From assembly GCA_046349915.1 (NCBI GenBank), contig JAXMBL010000003.1:930001-994000 (forward strand): 64,000 nt of DNA. Direction: 5' to 3'. Below the pieces are notes generated by a model that searched no databases, was not told the DNA's origin, and saw only the letters and a program-made list of their open reading frames with translations. Every line of letters begins with the position of its first letter. The stretch's first letter is position 1. A program made the translations under genes and the position numbers. Below, piece after piece: positions 15,881 to 24,271 of this stretch. The DNA is from CAIXSC01 sp046349915. Lineage in GTDB: Bacteria > Planctomycetota > Planctomycetia > Pirellulales > Pirellulaceae.

Positions 15881-17209
15881 ATGCATACCTATCAGCCCAT
15901 CGAACGACTCGTCAATCTCGTGGACCCGGCGGCCAACGTGCTGCTGAATTCAACCGCTGACGCGGCGATCGACGCCGTGGCTTCCGGCGACGCTCAGCGA
16001 GTGCGTGCGATCGACGGCCAGTTCGCGATTGTGGCCAAACGCGGTCACATTGTGCGGATGGCTCGTTCGATCGGTCGGCCGCTGCGTTATTTCCTCGCGA
16101 AACAGGCGTCGGGGCCGATGTTGGTGGTCGCCGAACGGATGGATGAGTTGAAAGCTCATCTAGAGAAAGAAGGGCTCGCCGACCAGTTTCATCCCTCTTA
16201 TACGCGGATGGTTCCCGCTCACCATCTGGTGGAGATCGCACTGCTGGGATGTCCTGATCCCAACCCGATCTATACACGTTTCTTCGCCCCCGAACGTAAT
16301 CGTTTGCCCGCGGACCTCGACGCGATTGGTCAAGCTTATATCGGAATGCTCGCGGACGAGTGTCGACGGTGGATCGAGTCGTTGGATCGGCGCGAGCCGA
16401 TCGGCGTCTTGTTTTCGGGCGGCGTCGATAGTGGCGCTCTACTCGTCGTCCTGCACCACACGCTGCTCGCCTTGGGACATTCTCCCGCTCGACTGAAGGC
16501 GTTCACTCTAAGCGTTGACGGCGATGGAGCGGATGCCGACCAGGCGGCCAGCTTTACTCGCGAGGTCGATTTGTCGTGGGCGCTGGAAGTGGTCGACGTG
16601 CCGCGAGCGGCGATCAATTACGAAGATGCGGTGCGAGTGATCGAAGACTACAAGCCGCTCGACGTGCAGGCCGCCACGATGGGACTCGCGCTCTGCCGCG
16701 CGATTCGCGAACGCTATCCCGATTGGAAATACTTGGTCGACGGCGACGGCGGCGATGAGAATCTGAAGGACTATCCCATCGAGGAGAATTCGGAACTGAC
16801 CATTCGTAGCGTGTTGAACAACCTGATGCTCTATCAAGAAGGGTGGGGCGTGCACGCCATCAAGCATTCTTTGGTCTATTCCGGCGGCCAGAGTCGCGGG
16901 CATGTGCGGTCCTACGCACCCGCTCGCAGTCTTGGCTTTCAAGGTTTCAGTCCCTTCGCTTTGCCGAATGTCATCGCAGTCGCCGAAGGAATTCCCTTCA
17001 TCGAGTTGACCGGTTGGGAGCATGATCGACTGTATGCGCTGAAGGGGGAAATCGTTCGTCGAGGCGTCGAGCAGGTAACAGGGGTGACGATGCCCGTGTA
17101 TCCCAAACGGCGATTTCAGCGAGGCGCGGCGGACGAGTCGACATTCTCGCATTTGTTCCCCCGGCATGAGGCGGCGTACCGGTCGGCTTTCTCGCGTTAT
17201 CTCTCCTGA
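15881..17209 (+). CDS. Asparagine-synthase-like PP-loop ATPase
   Basis: A 442-residue protein. The second half is an asparagine-synthetase-type PP-loop domain with LFSGGVDSGALL near residue 180 (adenylation loop) and DGDGGDENLKDYP near 290. The first 130 residues resemble an Ntn-type glutaminase fold by position (AIDGQFAIV) but residue 2 is His, not the catalytic Cys, so glutamine hydrolysis is not expected. It therefore probably activates a carboxylate or base with ATP and takes the amine from another source. Its stop is 5 nt before the radical SAM start, which indicates a two-enzyme unit. The substrate is unknown; simple asparagine synthesis seems unlikely. Confidence 0.85.
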   Translation: MHTYQPIERLVNLVDPAANVLLNSTADAAIDAVASGDAQRVRAIDGQFAIVAKRGHIVRMARSIGRPLRYFLAKQASGPMLVVAERMDELKAHLEKEGLADQFHPSYTRMVPAHHLVEIALLGCPDPNPIYTRFFAPERNRLPADLDAIGQAYIGMLADECRRWIESLDRREPIGVLFSGGVDSGALLVVLHHTLLALGHSPARLKAFTLSVDGDGADADQAASFTREVDLSWALEVVDVPRAAINYEDAVRVIEDYKPLDVQAATMGLALCRAIRERYPDWKYLVDGDGGDENLKDYPIEENSELTIRSVLNNLMLYQEGWGVHAIKHSLVYSGGQSRGHVRSYAPARSLGFQGFSPFALPNVIAVAEGIPFIELTGWEHDRLYALKGEIVRRGVEQVTGVTMPVYPKRRFQRGAADESTFSHLFPRHEAAYRSAFSRYLS

Positions 17210-17214
17210 CCACC

Positions 17215-18237
17215 GTGACTCAACTGATTCCTCCCACGGATGCTCAGGTGTTGGCCCTGCGGCCCGCGAAGAATCGTGTCGATCCGTGGCGTGCTTACGC
17301 GGCGCTGGTCGAAGAAGAGCTGGCGGCGAATGGACGAGTGGAGCCGGTGGCCACGCTGTTCTTGACGAACCGCGAGTGTCCGTTTCGCTGTTCGATGTGC
17401 GATCTTTGGCGGAATACGACGGACGAGACAGTGCCGCTGGGTGCGATACCCGCTCAAATCGACGAAGCGCTTTCGCGTCTCCCGCCAACTCGCCATATCA
17501 AGCTCTATAACAGCGGCAACTTTTTCGACCGCCGAGCGATTCCCTTCGAAGATTATGCCGCGATCGCGGATCGTGTGCGTGGATTCGAGACGGTGATTGT
17601 CGAGAGTCACCCGCGGCTGTGCGGGGACGATTGCCTGCGGTTTCGCGACCTGCTGTCGCCTGAACAGAAGCTCGAAGTCGCCATGGGGCTGGAGACGATT
17701 CACCCGGTGGCGTTGCCGCTGCTGAACAAGCGGATGACTTGCGACGACTTTGCTCGGGCCGCTCAGAGGCTGCTCGCCGCCGACATCGCGATCCGTACGT
17801 TTCTCTTGCTGCGGCCCCCAGCGCTCGACGAAGAGCAGGGGATCGAGTGGTGTGTGCGATCACTTGCGTTTGCTCGAGAGCTAGGCGTGCGAGTGGCGAC
17901 AATCATTCCCACTCGCGGCGGCAATGGCTGGATGGAACTCTGGGGGGAGGCGGGGTGGTTTCAGCCGCCGCGTTTGGAGTCGCTCGAGGAAGTTCTGGAT
18001 CGAAGTCTCGAGTTAGAGCGGAGGCTGTCGGGGGAGCGACAAGGCGAACTGGGGGCGGCGGCTGGGAGTCGGGGGCGAGTGTTCGTCGACTTATGGGATT
18101 TAGAGCGATTGGGGGCCTGTGCGCACTGTTTCGCGAGCCGTCGCGATCGTCTCGACCGGATTAATCGGACTCAAATCACCGAACCGCGGCTATTTTGCTC
18201 CTCTTGTGGTGGGGCCGGATCGGAGTCTGAAGGATGA
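17215..18237 (+). CDS. Radical SAM protein resembling archaeosine-type RaSEA
   Basis: A 340-residue protein with a GTG start 5 nt after the PP-loop gene. The iron-sulfur/SAM motif is CPFRCSMC near residue 55, followed by KLYNSGNFFDRRAIP near 93 and GLETIHP..NKRMTCDDF near 160-180, a pattern that matches the TIGR01210/Elp3-like radical SAM group including RaSEA. The C-terminus has paired cysteines (CAHC near 302 and CSSC near 333) that could form a zinc ribbon. A cytoplasmic radical enzyme acting with the PP-loop partner on a nucleoside, tRNA or small molecule is inferred. Assignment to archaeosine synthesis itself is not supported, since this is a bacterium and no tRNA-guanine transglycosylase lies nearby. 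Confidence 0.82.
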   Translation: MTQLIPPTDAQVLALRPAKNRVDPWRAYAALVEEELAANGRVEPVATLFLTNRECPFRCSMCDLWRNTTDETVPLGAIPAQIDEALSRLPPTRHIKLYNSGNFFDRRAIPFEDYAAIADRVRGFETVIVESHPRLCGDDCLRFRDLLSPEQKLEVAMGLETIHPVALPLLNKRMTCDDFARAAQRLLAADIAIRTFLLLRPPALDEEQGIEWCVRSLAFARELGVRVATIIPTRGGNGWMELWGEAGWFQPPRLESLEEVLDRSLELERRLSGERQGELGAAAGSRGRVFVDLWDLERLGACAHCFASRRDRLDRINRTQITEPRLFCSSCGGAGSESEG

Positions 18238-18367
18238 TGTGTTTACGCCACGGATGTCGCGGCCGCTTGGCGAGGTGTTAGACTGAGCGGGAAAGCGGAC
18301 AAGGAATCTGATCTGGCGATCGCCAATCACTTGACTTCGCAGCCCGCGCCGTTCGATGCTATAGGCA

Positions 18368-19078
18368 ATGAGTTTCAAGAAGCGAGAAAGTCGTGCGATG
18401 TCGCTGATAACGCTACGAGTGCTGGATGGCGCCGATCGCGGACGGATGTTCGCCGAATTGCGTCCCCCCGTCACGATCGGGCGCGAGGAAGGGAACGACG
18501 TCCAGCTGAACGACGAACGAGTAAGTCGTTTTCATCTGAAGATTCAGGATGACAACGAGCACGTGGTGCTGACCGATCTCGAGAGCACGAACGGCACCAA
18601 GGTCAATGGCGAGGACGTCAAGCTCAGGATACTACGCTACGGCGATATCATCTCCGTGGGACGCTCGGTGCTGATCTACGGCTCGCGCGACGAAATCGCG
18701 AAGCGTTGGTCGAAGCTGCGCAAGGAAATGCCGGGTGAGCAGACGGGCGATCCGAGTGGCTCGCGAGGCGGGCCGGGCGATCCCGACTTCGAGCTGAACG
18801 ACGGAGTCGCCGACGACGACTTGCAGGCGAAGCTTTACCGGCTTGATCCTCCCGAGTTGCCCGAGCGGTTATCGCCGGGACAGGCCGCTCAATTGGGCGA
18901 GGTGCTTGAGTACTTCCATTTGCGGCTCCGCGAACTGATTCGGTCGGCGGACGCGGATGCCAAGTCGGGACGAGTGTTATTGCCCGCTGAGCAGTGGCAA
19001 GAGATTGTGGACATCCAATCGCGATTAGCTGAGTATCTACGGTCGGTGACCGATCCGAATCCCGGCGATGACGATTAG
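18368..19078 (+). CDS. FHA domain protein
   Basis: A 236-residue soluble protein. An FHA phosphothreonine-recognition domain occupies about residues 13-105, with GREEGND, SRFHLKI and STNGTKVNG as the conserved ligand-contact loops. The remaining half is charged, with a Gly/Pro/Asp-rich linker and a helical C-terminal segment. It probably docks Ser/Thr-kinase-phosphorylated partners. ATG 18398 (MSLITLRV) is an alternative start that would begin just before the domain. Its TAG stop abuts a repeat element, and it converges on moeA. Confidence 0.88.
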   Translation: MSFKKRESRAMSLITLRVLDGADRGRMFAELRPPVTIGREEGNDVQLNDERVSRFHLKIQDDNEHVVLTDLESTNGTKVNGEDVKLRILRYGDIISVGRSVLIYGSRDEIAKRWSKLRKEMPGEQTGDPSGSRGGPGDPDFELNDGVADDDLQAKLYRLDPPELPERLSPGQAAQLGEVLEYFHLRLRELIRSADADAKSGRVLLPAEQWQEIVDIQSRLAEYLRSVTDPNPGDDD

Positions 19079-19288
19079 TTGCCTTCGCGACTGTTGCCTT
19101 TGCGACTGTTGCCTTTGCGACTGTTGCCTTTGCCTCCGGCAAAGCAGCTCAAAACGTAACCCCGCGAGCGCCGCCAATAGTCAGCGACGCCATCGCATCG
19201 TTGTGCCTGAATCCTGGCATAGCTCGTAGTTCCGACGTATTGGCTACTTTTGCGGAGCAAAAAGCAACAGTTCGCAAAGAGACAACTC
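19078..19288. repeat. Intergenic repeat with inverted GTTGCCTTT ends, copy B
   Basis: The left side is a 15-nt tandem repeat, GTTGCCTTTGCGACT-type, at 19078, 19093 and 19108, followed by GTTGCCTTTGCCTCCGGC. The right side carries the inverted end TTTTGCGGAGCAAAAAGCAAC. It fills the whole space between the stops of the convergent FHA and moeA genes. It shares ends but not middle with the element at 5524-5690. It could work as a bidirectional terminator or be a non-autonomous mobile repeat. Confidence 0.75.
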
Positions 19289-20545
19289 TTACAACCAACG
19301 TAGGCTTACTTGCTCGTCTTGCGAGTAGCTGCGATCGCCGGGAGGAAAATACACCAAGCAATTGGCGTCGGTGAGTGTTCTCAGGTCTGCGCTGCCTTGC
19401 CAGTTCAGCAATCGGACCCGCAGGCTACTCTCGCCTCGTGACCGGATCGCGAAAGCGGGCCAGTACGTTGGGCGATCGCCACGCTGCTGGTGAGCGGCGT
19501 CCAAGACGCCGGTGACAGACGTGAGCGACGACGATGATTCAAGTCCCTCTGCAGATTCGGGTTCGGCGGTGAGGCCTTGTAGGCGAGTCAGTGCGGGTTT
19601 CGCGAAAAGTTCCCAGCAGACCAGACTGCTGACCGGATTTCCGGGTAGACCAAAGACTAATGTCTGTCGACTCGATTCACGTCGTTCGCCAAACCATAGC
19701 GGTTTGCCAGGCCGCATATGCACTTGATGAAATTGCCGCTCAACTCCCTGTTCCTCCAAGATGCGTGGCACAAGATCCAACACGCCCGCGGATACGCCGC
19801 CGGATAGTACCAATAAGTCGGCCTCAAGTCCTCGGCCGATACGCTCGCGGAGGTCGTCGGCTTGGTCGCGTGCGACGCCGAGGTCGATCGGTTGGCCGCC
19901 AGCCCGCGCCGCGAGCGCTTGCAGCATCGGCCCGTTGCTGTTGCGAATCTGTCCACGCCCAGGAGTTTCGTGGGGCGGAACTAGTTCGTCGCCGGTCGCC
20001 AACACCGCTACCCGCGGCCGAGGAATCACACTGACCGCGGCACGTCCCACCTCGCTCAACAATCCCACCTCAATTGGCCGCAGCACTTGGCCCGCTCGCA
20101 GTACGATCTGTCCTCGCGCCAACGATTGAGCTCGCCGAAAAATGTTCTGGCCAACTCGCACGGGTCGGTCGGTCAATCGCATGCTGGTCGAGTTGTTCCA
20201 GCCGCCCGCTTCGGTCTGCTCGACCATCACGACCGCGTCCGCCCCCGAGGGAAGCGGTGCACCGGTCATGATGCGAGTTGCCTGACCTTCGCCTACGATC
20301 TGTTGAGGCCAGCCGCCCGCAGTCACTTCCTCGACCACCTGGAATTCTCGGCGGCCGCCGGCAATGTCGGCCGCTCGCACGGCAAAGCCATCGACCGTGC
20401 TCTTGTCGTACGGCGGCGAATCGATGTCGCTGGCGATATCTTCCGCCAGCACTCGACCCACGGATTCCGCAACCGGGAGAGTTTGTGCCGCGAGTGGCTC
20501 GGCACGAGCCAGCACCACTGCTAAGGCCTCGTCCACGCTCAACAT
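19289..20545 (-). CDS. moeA: Molybdopterin molybdotransferase MoeA
   Basis: A 418-residue MoeA, the enzyme that inserts molybdate into adenylylated molybdopterin in the cytoplasm. Motifs are SPPYDKSTVDGFAVR near residue 45, IMTGAPLPSGADAVVMVEQT near 95, ATGDELV near 190, the LSGGVSAG loop near 250 and GLPGNPVS near 325. The ATG at 20545 lies 2 nt after the stop of the pabA/trpG-like gene; the open frame runs on to 20695 but that part overlaps the upstream gene and is rejected. The pairing with an amidotransferase gene is probably positional and not functional. Confidence 0.93.
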   Translation of the reverse strand: MLSVDEALAVVLARAEPLAAQTLPVAESVGRVLAEDIASDIDSPPYDKSTVDGFAVRAADIAGGRREFQVVEEVTAGGWPQQIVGEGQATRIMTGAPLPSGADAVVMVEQTEAGGWNNSTSMRLTDRPVRVGQNIFRRAQSLARGQIVLRAGQVLRPIEVGLLSEVGRAAVSVIPRPRVAVLATGDELVPPHETPGRGQIRNSNGPMLQALAARAGGQPIDLGVARDQADDLRERIGRGLEADLLVLSGGVSAGVLDLVPRILEEQGVERQFHQVHMRPGKPLWFGERRESSRQTLVFGLPGNPVSSLVCWELFAKPALTRLQGLTAEPESAEGLESSSSLTSVTGVLDAAHQQRGDRPTYWPAFAIRSRGESSLRVRLLNWQGSADLRTLTDANCLVYFPPGDRSYSQDEQVSLRWL

Positions 20546-20547
20546 CG

Positions 20548-21135
20548 TCAGATCTTCATTTCCAGGAAGCGTCGCAGCATTTGCGGGCCGTTTTCCGTCA
20601 AGAAGCTCTCCGGATGAAACTGTACGCCTTCGAGCGGGTAACGCTTGTGGCGTATTCCCATGATTTCGCGACTGCCATCGGGCGCGGGCGACCACGCCGT
20701 GACGATGAAGTCGGGCGAGAGCGTGTCGGGTTGGATCACCAGGCTATGGTAGCGAGTGGCGACGAAAGGGTTGGGGAGACCCGCAAACAGCCCTTGTCCG
20801 TCGTGGGAGATCAAGTCGGTTTTGCCGTGCATTAACCGTTTCGCTCGCACGATCACCCCGCCGGTCGCCTGCCCGATCGATTGGTGCCCCAGGCAGACGC
20901 CCAGGATCGGCAATTGGCCAGCAAACCGCTGGATACAGGCGACCGAAATGCCCGCCTCGGTCGGAGTGCAGGGGCCCGGCGACACAATCAAGTGCGAGGG
21001 GCGTCGAGCCGCAATCTCGTTGAGCGTGATTTGGTCGTTGCGATGGACTTGGATCTCCAGGGTCGGGTCGATTTCGCCAAACCTTTGGACCAAGTTGTAC
21101 GTAAACGAGTCGTAGTTATCGATGATCAGGATCAT
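20548..21135 (-). CDS. Anthranilate/aminodeoxychorismate synthase glutamine amidotransferase
   Basis: A 195-residue class I glutamine amidotransferase starting MILIIDNYDSFTYNLVQ, the invariant N-terminus of TrpG/PabA. The nucleophile motif is GVCLGHQSIG near residue 80, and the His-Glu pair is in the FHPESF segment near 170. It supplies ammonia to a chorismate-using synthase subunit for anthranilate or 4-amino-4-deoxychorismate; the partner subunit is not in the window, so trpG and pabA cannot be told apart. ATG 21135 was chosen because the longer frame to 21201 adds residues before the conserved start. Confidence 0.92.
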   Translation of the reverse strand: MILIIDNYDSFTYNLVQRFGEIDPTLEIQVHRNDQITLNEIAARRPSHLIVSPGPCTPTEAGISVACIQRFAGQLPILGVCLGHQSIGQATGGVIVRAKRLMHGKTDLISHDGQGLFAGLPNPFVATRYHSLVIQPDTLSPDFIVTAWSPAPDGSREIMGIRHKRYPLEGVQFHPESFLTENGPQMLRRFLEMKI

Positions 21136-21392
21136 AGAGGTATCAGTGTAGTCTGATCGGCGCCCCGTGCGAAAGGTAAGGGCAGAAACCTCAATCGCCA
21201 CGGAATCTCCGTGTTACATTTCGATCTTCTCTATTTTGCTTCGTTCGCCTATACCCTCTGCGGTGATTTTGGTAGTGGTTGGGCTAGGTTTCCGTGGAGT
21301 CAGGGGCGAGCGGTCTGGCCTGAGTCAACGCTTCGCCGGGACCGAGCATTTTGGGGTGGACGCAGACTCTGGTTTGTGGGGGCTCAGTCAAA

Positions 21393-22211
21393 ATGCCATA
21401 CGTTTCGCGACGCTCGCCGACCGTTCCCCTGGCGGGATTGGTTTTCCTGTTCCTTGGGATGAGCCTTGGGCTGACTCGAGGGGCAAGGGGGGACGAGGAA
21501 TACTCTGTCGCTGGACTTATGGACAGCGCGGAACTACGAAAGTTCGTCGAATCACTCGCCCTCAAACACATTCCGGCCCATTACGAGGACACTCGGGAGT
21601 GGGGGAAAACCAAGCATGTCCAGACGGGGCTCAAGGTGTCGCTGGACGGTCTGCGGATCGATAGCGAGCGGCGGATGCGTGAGGTAAACCATGGGAACTG
21701 GCAACGCTATCGAATTGATCGCCACCCAGGCCCCGACTCGCTCCAGTTGGTCGTGGAACGTGTGGAGCAGAAAGAGGATGGCAAGTTGAGGCTCGAGTTG
21801 AGTTGTCGAGCCAAGTTGTTTGTTACGGGCCGGATGGCTCAATGGGAGCGAGGCGTGCAGTTGCTGAGTGTGGGGATGGAAGGGGATGCCGATGTGCGAT
21901 TGCAGGCGGGCTGCGACATCGCCGTCGTACTCGATCCGTTGAAGTTACCGCCGGACGTGACGATCAAGCCGGTCGTTACTGATGCTCGGCTTGAGTTGTT
22001 CGATTTTCGCTTGCGACGAGTGGGGCATCTGCATGGCCCAGTCACTCGTCAATTGGGCGAGGGGATGGAAGAGGTTCTGCAATCTCGATTGCGGGAGGAG
22101 AATGTGCAGTTAGCGAACAAGCTGAATCGAGCGATCGCGAAGAAGCAGGACCGTTTGCGGTTTTCGTTCAGCGATTGGGCGACTCGCAAATGGGAAATGC
22201 TTGCCAAATAA
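21393..22211 (+). CDS. Secreted protein of unknown function
   Basis: A 272-residue protein not recognised as a known family. ATG 21393 gives a signal peptide (MPYVSRRSPTVPLAGLVFLF then a small-residue cleavage region near residue 31). The mature part is basic, with predicted amphipathic beta strands around 70-230 (several alternating patterns such as DVRLQAGCDIAVVLD) and a charged C-terminal helix (RLREENVQLANKLNRAIAKK). This might be a periplasmic lipid-binding or membrane-associated fold. The upstream region to 21136 is shared with the divergent amidotransferase gene. Two 100-bp repeats follow immediately downstream. Confidence 0.75.
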   Translation: MPYVSRRSPTVPLAGLVFLFLGMSLGLTRGARGDEEYSVAGLMDSAELRKFVESLALKHIPAHYEDTREWGKTKHVQTGLKVSLDGLRIDSERRMREVNHGNWQRYRIDRHPGPDSLQLVVERVEQKEDGKLRLELSCRAKLFVTGRMAQWERGVQLLSVGMEGDADVRLQAGCDIAVVLDPLKLPPDVTIKPVVTDARLELFDFRLRRVGHLHGPVTRQLGEGMEEVLQSRLREENVQLANKLNRAIAKKQDRLRFSFSDWATRKWEMLAK

Positions 22212-22215
22212 CCTC

Positions 22216-22315
22216 GTAGCGGAATTCGCCAGAATTCCGTTCGTCGTGAACGCACTGCCCCCGGACCGAAGGTGACTCGCCCGCATGGCGTCGGAACTCT
22301 TGCGAGTTCCGCTAC
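22216..22315. repeat. 100-bp dispersed repeat with inverted ends, copy 1 of tandem pair
   Basis: It begins GTAGCGGAATTCGCCAGAAT and ends TTGCGAGTTCCGCTAC. The two ends are imperfect inverted repeats (GTAGCGGAATTC against GAGTTCCGCTAC). The interior includes GGACCGAAGG and CGCCCGCATGGCG. It starts 5 nt after the stop of the unknown secreted protein. Confidence 0.9.
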
Positions 22316-22335
22316 GAGGAGCTCGTCACAACGTT

Positions 22336-22435
22336 GTAGCGGAATTCGCAAGAATTCCGACCGTTGTGAACGCACTACCCCCGGACCGAAGGGTACTCGC
22401 CCGCATGGCGTCGGAACTCTTGCGAGTTCCGCTAC
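22336..22435. repeat. 100-bp dispersed repeat with inverted ends, copy 2 of tandem pair
   Basis: A near-identical copy of the unit at 22216-22315, placed exactly 120 nt further on, in direct orientation. The two differ at only a few positions, implying recent duplication. The spacer between them is about 20 nt. It lies between convergent genes. Confidence 0.9.
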
Positions 22436-22496
22436 GAGGATCTCGTCTTCGCCGTCGTGACACAATTCGCCGCCAACTCTGCCCGTTCGAGCAGAA

Positions 22497-23702
22497 TTAC
22501 TTCCCAATCTCGAACTGCAATTCATTCACTCCGTCCTTAATATCCGCCGACAGTTGCTTATCGATCACCGCGAAATCCTCGCGAGTGGGGCGAGGTTCGA
22601 CGGCGCCCAGGTCGTAGACGAGTACTCGATTCGCGCCGACGACGGGACCGCGGTTGGCGGCCAGCGAAAACTGACCATTCGAAACCATGGCCCAGGCGAG
22701 CGGCTGATTGTCTGTCGCGGGAACAAACGCGACCATGCCCCAACGCATTGGTTTGCCTTCGAGCGTAACCTTGCCTTTGACGGCGGCTCGAGTGGTGGTG
22801 CTCAGGAAGTTGTTGGCTCGGAGCCAGTCGGCGAGTCGGTCTTTCCAGCCGAAGGTGGCGGGGTCGGCGGGGGCGAGTCCCACGCCGTGCGGTCCTACTT
22901 GGTAAGCATGTAGTTCCGCCGGAACTTTGTGCTTTCGCAGGGCCGAGTAGAACGCCAGTGAATTCTCGACCGGCACTCCGGAATCGTCCCCGGTGTGGAA
23001 GAGAAACGTGGTGGGTGTTTCAGCAGTCACCTGCTTTTCGTTGGACAGCAGATCGGCGAGTGCCGCGTCGGCGTTTTCGCCTAGAAGGTTTCGACGCGAG
23101 CCAGTATGTCCAAACGATTCGGTCATGCTGATCACGGGATAACAAAGGACCGCGAAGTCGGGACGGCAACTGAAGCGGTCGACGGGGTCGGTCGCGTCGG
23201 CCTGTCCCTTATCGAAATGAGTCGCGGCAGTCGACGCGAGATGACCGCCAGCGGAGAAGCCCATCACACCCACGCGAGTCGGATCAATTCCGTAGTCGGC
23301 TGCTTTGGCTCGAACGAGCCGCACCGCTCGCTGCACATCCTGCAGTGGCGCGGGATGACGATAGCGGGGGGCGAGTCGATATTTGAGGACGACGCCGGTC
23401 ACGCCAATCGTGTTGAGGAAACGGGCGACCTGATGCCCCTCGTGATCGTAAGCCAAGACGGCATAGCCGCCGCCTGGGCAGATCACGACCGCCGCGCCGT
23501 TCGCTTTGTCGCGAGGCGGCGAGTAGACGCGAATGTCGGGCTTGTCGGCCGGTTCTTCCCCTTGAGCTCCTGGGGCGCCCGCGGGCCAGAGCAATACCGG
23601 CTCGGGGCCGACCGCGACCGCAGTCGGCGTAAAGTCAGAGAGGAGGGCTGTGAGTAACCCCGCAGCGAACAGCAAACAAACGGTGGTGCGATGGCGAGAC
23701 AT
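22497..23702 (-). CDS. Secreted alpha/beta-hydrolase esterase with extra C-terminal domain
   Basis: A 401-residue exported esterase. The signal peptide is about residues 1-30. The alpha/beta-hydrolase part (35-300) has the oxyanion motif CPGGGYAVLAYDHEG near 75, the nucleophile elbow GFSAGG near 148, and a probable acid and His late in the domain (HTGDDSGVPVE and GPHGVGLA). This matches the acetyl-xylan-esterase/BD-FAE-like group. The last 95 residues (KGKVTLEGKPMRWGMVAFVP onward) are a separate beta-rich module resembling the carboxypeptidase-regulatory-like domains common in planctomycete secreted proteins. It probably removes acyl groups from polysaccharides in the periplasm or outside. 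Confidence 0.88.
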   Translation of the reverse strand: MSRHRTTVCLLFAAGLLTALLSDFTPTAVAVGPEPVLLWPAGAPGAQGEEPADKPDIRVYSPPRDKANGAAVVICPGGGYAVLAYDHEGHQVARFLNTIGVTGVVLKYRLAPRYRHPAPLQDVQRAVRLVRAKAADYGIDPTRVGVMGFSAGGHLASTAATHFDKGQADATDPVDRFSCRPDFAVLCYPVISMTESFGHTGSRRNLLGENADAALADLLSNEKQVTAETPTTFLFHTGDDSGVPVENSLAFYSALRKHKVPAELHAYQVGPHGVGLAPADPATFGWKDRLADWLRANNFLSTTTRAAVKGKVTLEGKPMRWGMVAFVPATDNQPLAWAMVSNGQFSLAANRGPVVGANRVLVYDLGAVEPRPTREDFAVIDKQLSADIKDGVNELQFEIGK

Positions 23703-24011
23703 GGGCAGGTTCCCTCGAGAAAGAGCGGCGATGGCCGGTAACGCGACGCACGATCGTACCGCTCGGACGAGTGACGTGGTAGTGAGAGACCATGACGGAC
23801 TAGGCTCTCTTGTTGGTTAAGAAACTGAGTGCCTCCCGGCCCTGACGGGCCGAAGCTCGCGGGGGATTGCCTTGTATCGCGGTGAGGGTAGACTTGCGAG
23901 AGAGTAGAGCGGGGGAGACGTCGCCGAATCAGCAGGCGTAGTTTCGGCAGTAGGGCATAGGGATTTCAAAGATTCCCCGCCGTGACGAAGCCCCTTGGAA
24001 AACAAGACTTA
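23703..24011. other. Intergenic region before tRNA
   Basis: About 310 nt between the esterase start and the tRNA. It must contain the esterase promoter (minus strand) and the tRNA promoter (plus strand). I see no convincing consensus, no repeat of the families found elsewhere in the window and no credible small gene. Confidence 0.5.
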
Positions 24012-24085
<74 letters not shown>

Positions 24086-24271
24086 CTTCTTTGCTATTGC
24101 GAACTCAGAGCGACATGGAATTTCGTTCTCGCGCCGCCAGACGCGGTTTTCGTGGGTCGCGAGTTATCTGCCGTCCGCGAAGGAGTTTGCGACGACGGCG
24201 TTGTTGATTGGGTGCTCTCGGTTTTCTCTCCGCGAGGCCCCGCGGCCGATAATCGTCATGACATCCCTTTT

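Noticed and set aside
16508..17488. Minus-strand 326-codon frame across the PP-loop and radical SAM genes
   Set aside because: It spans two genes with clear motifs on the plus strand and has no recognisable domain, so it is an antisense shadow.
22049..22525. 158-codon minus-strand frame over the 100-bp repeats
   Set aside because: It consists mainly of repeat-encoded, internally duplicated peptide and overlaps the end of the convergent plus-strand gene.
23817..24005. Small minus-strand ORF before the tRNA
   Set aside because: No ribosome-binding site or family signal; composition is not like neighbouring proteins.
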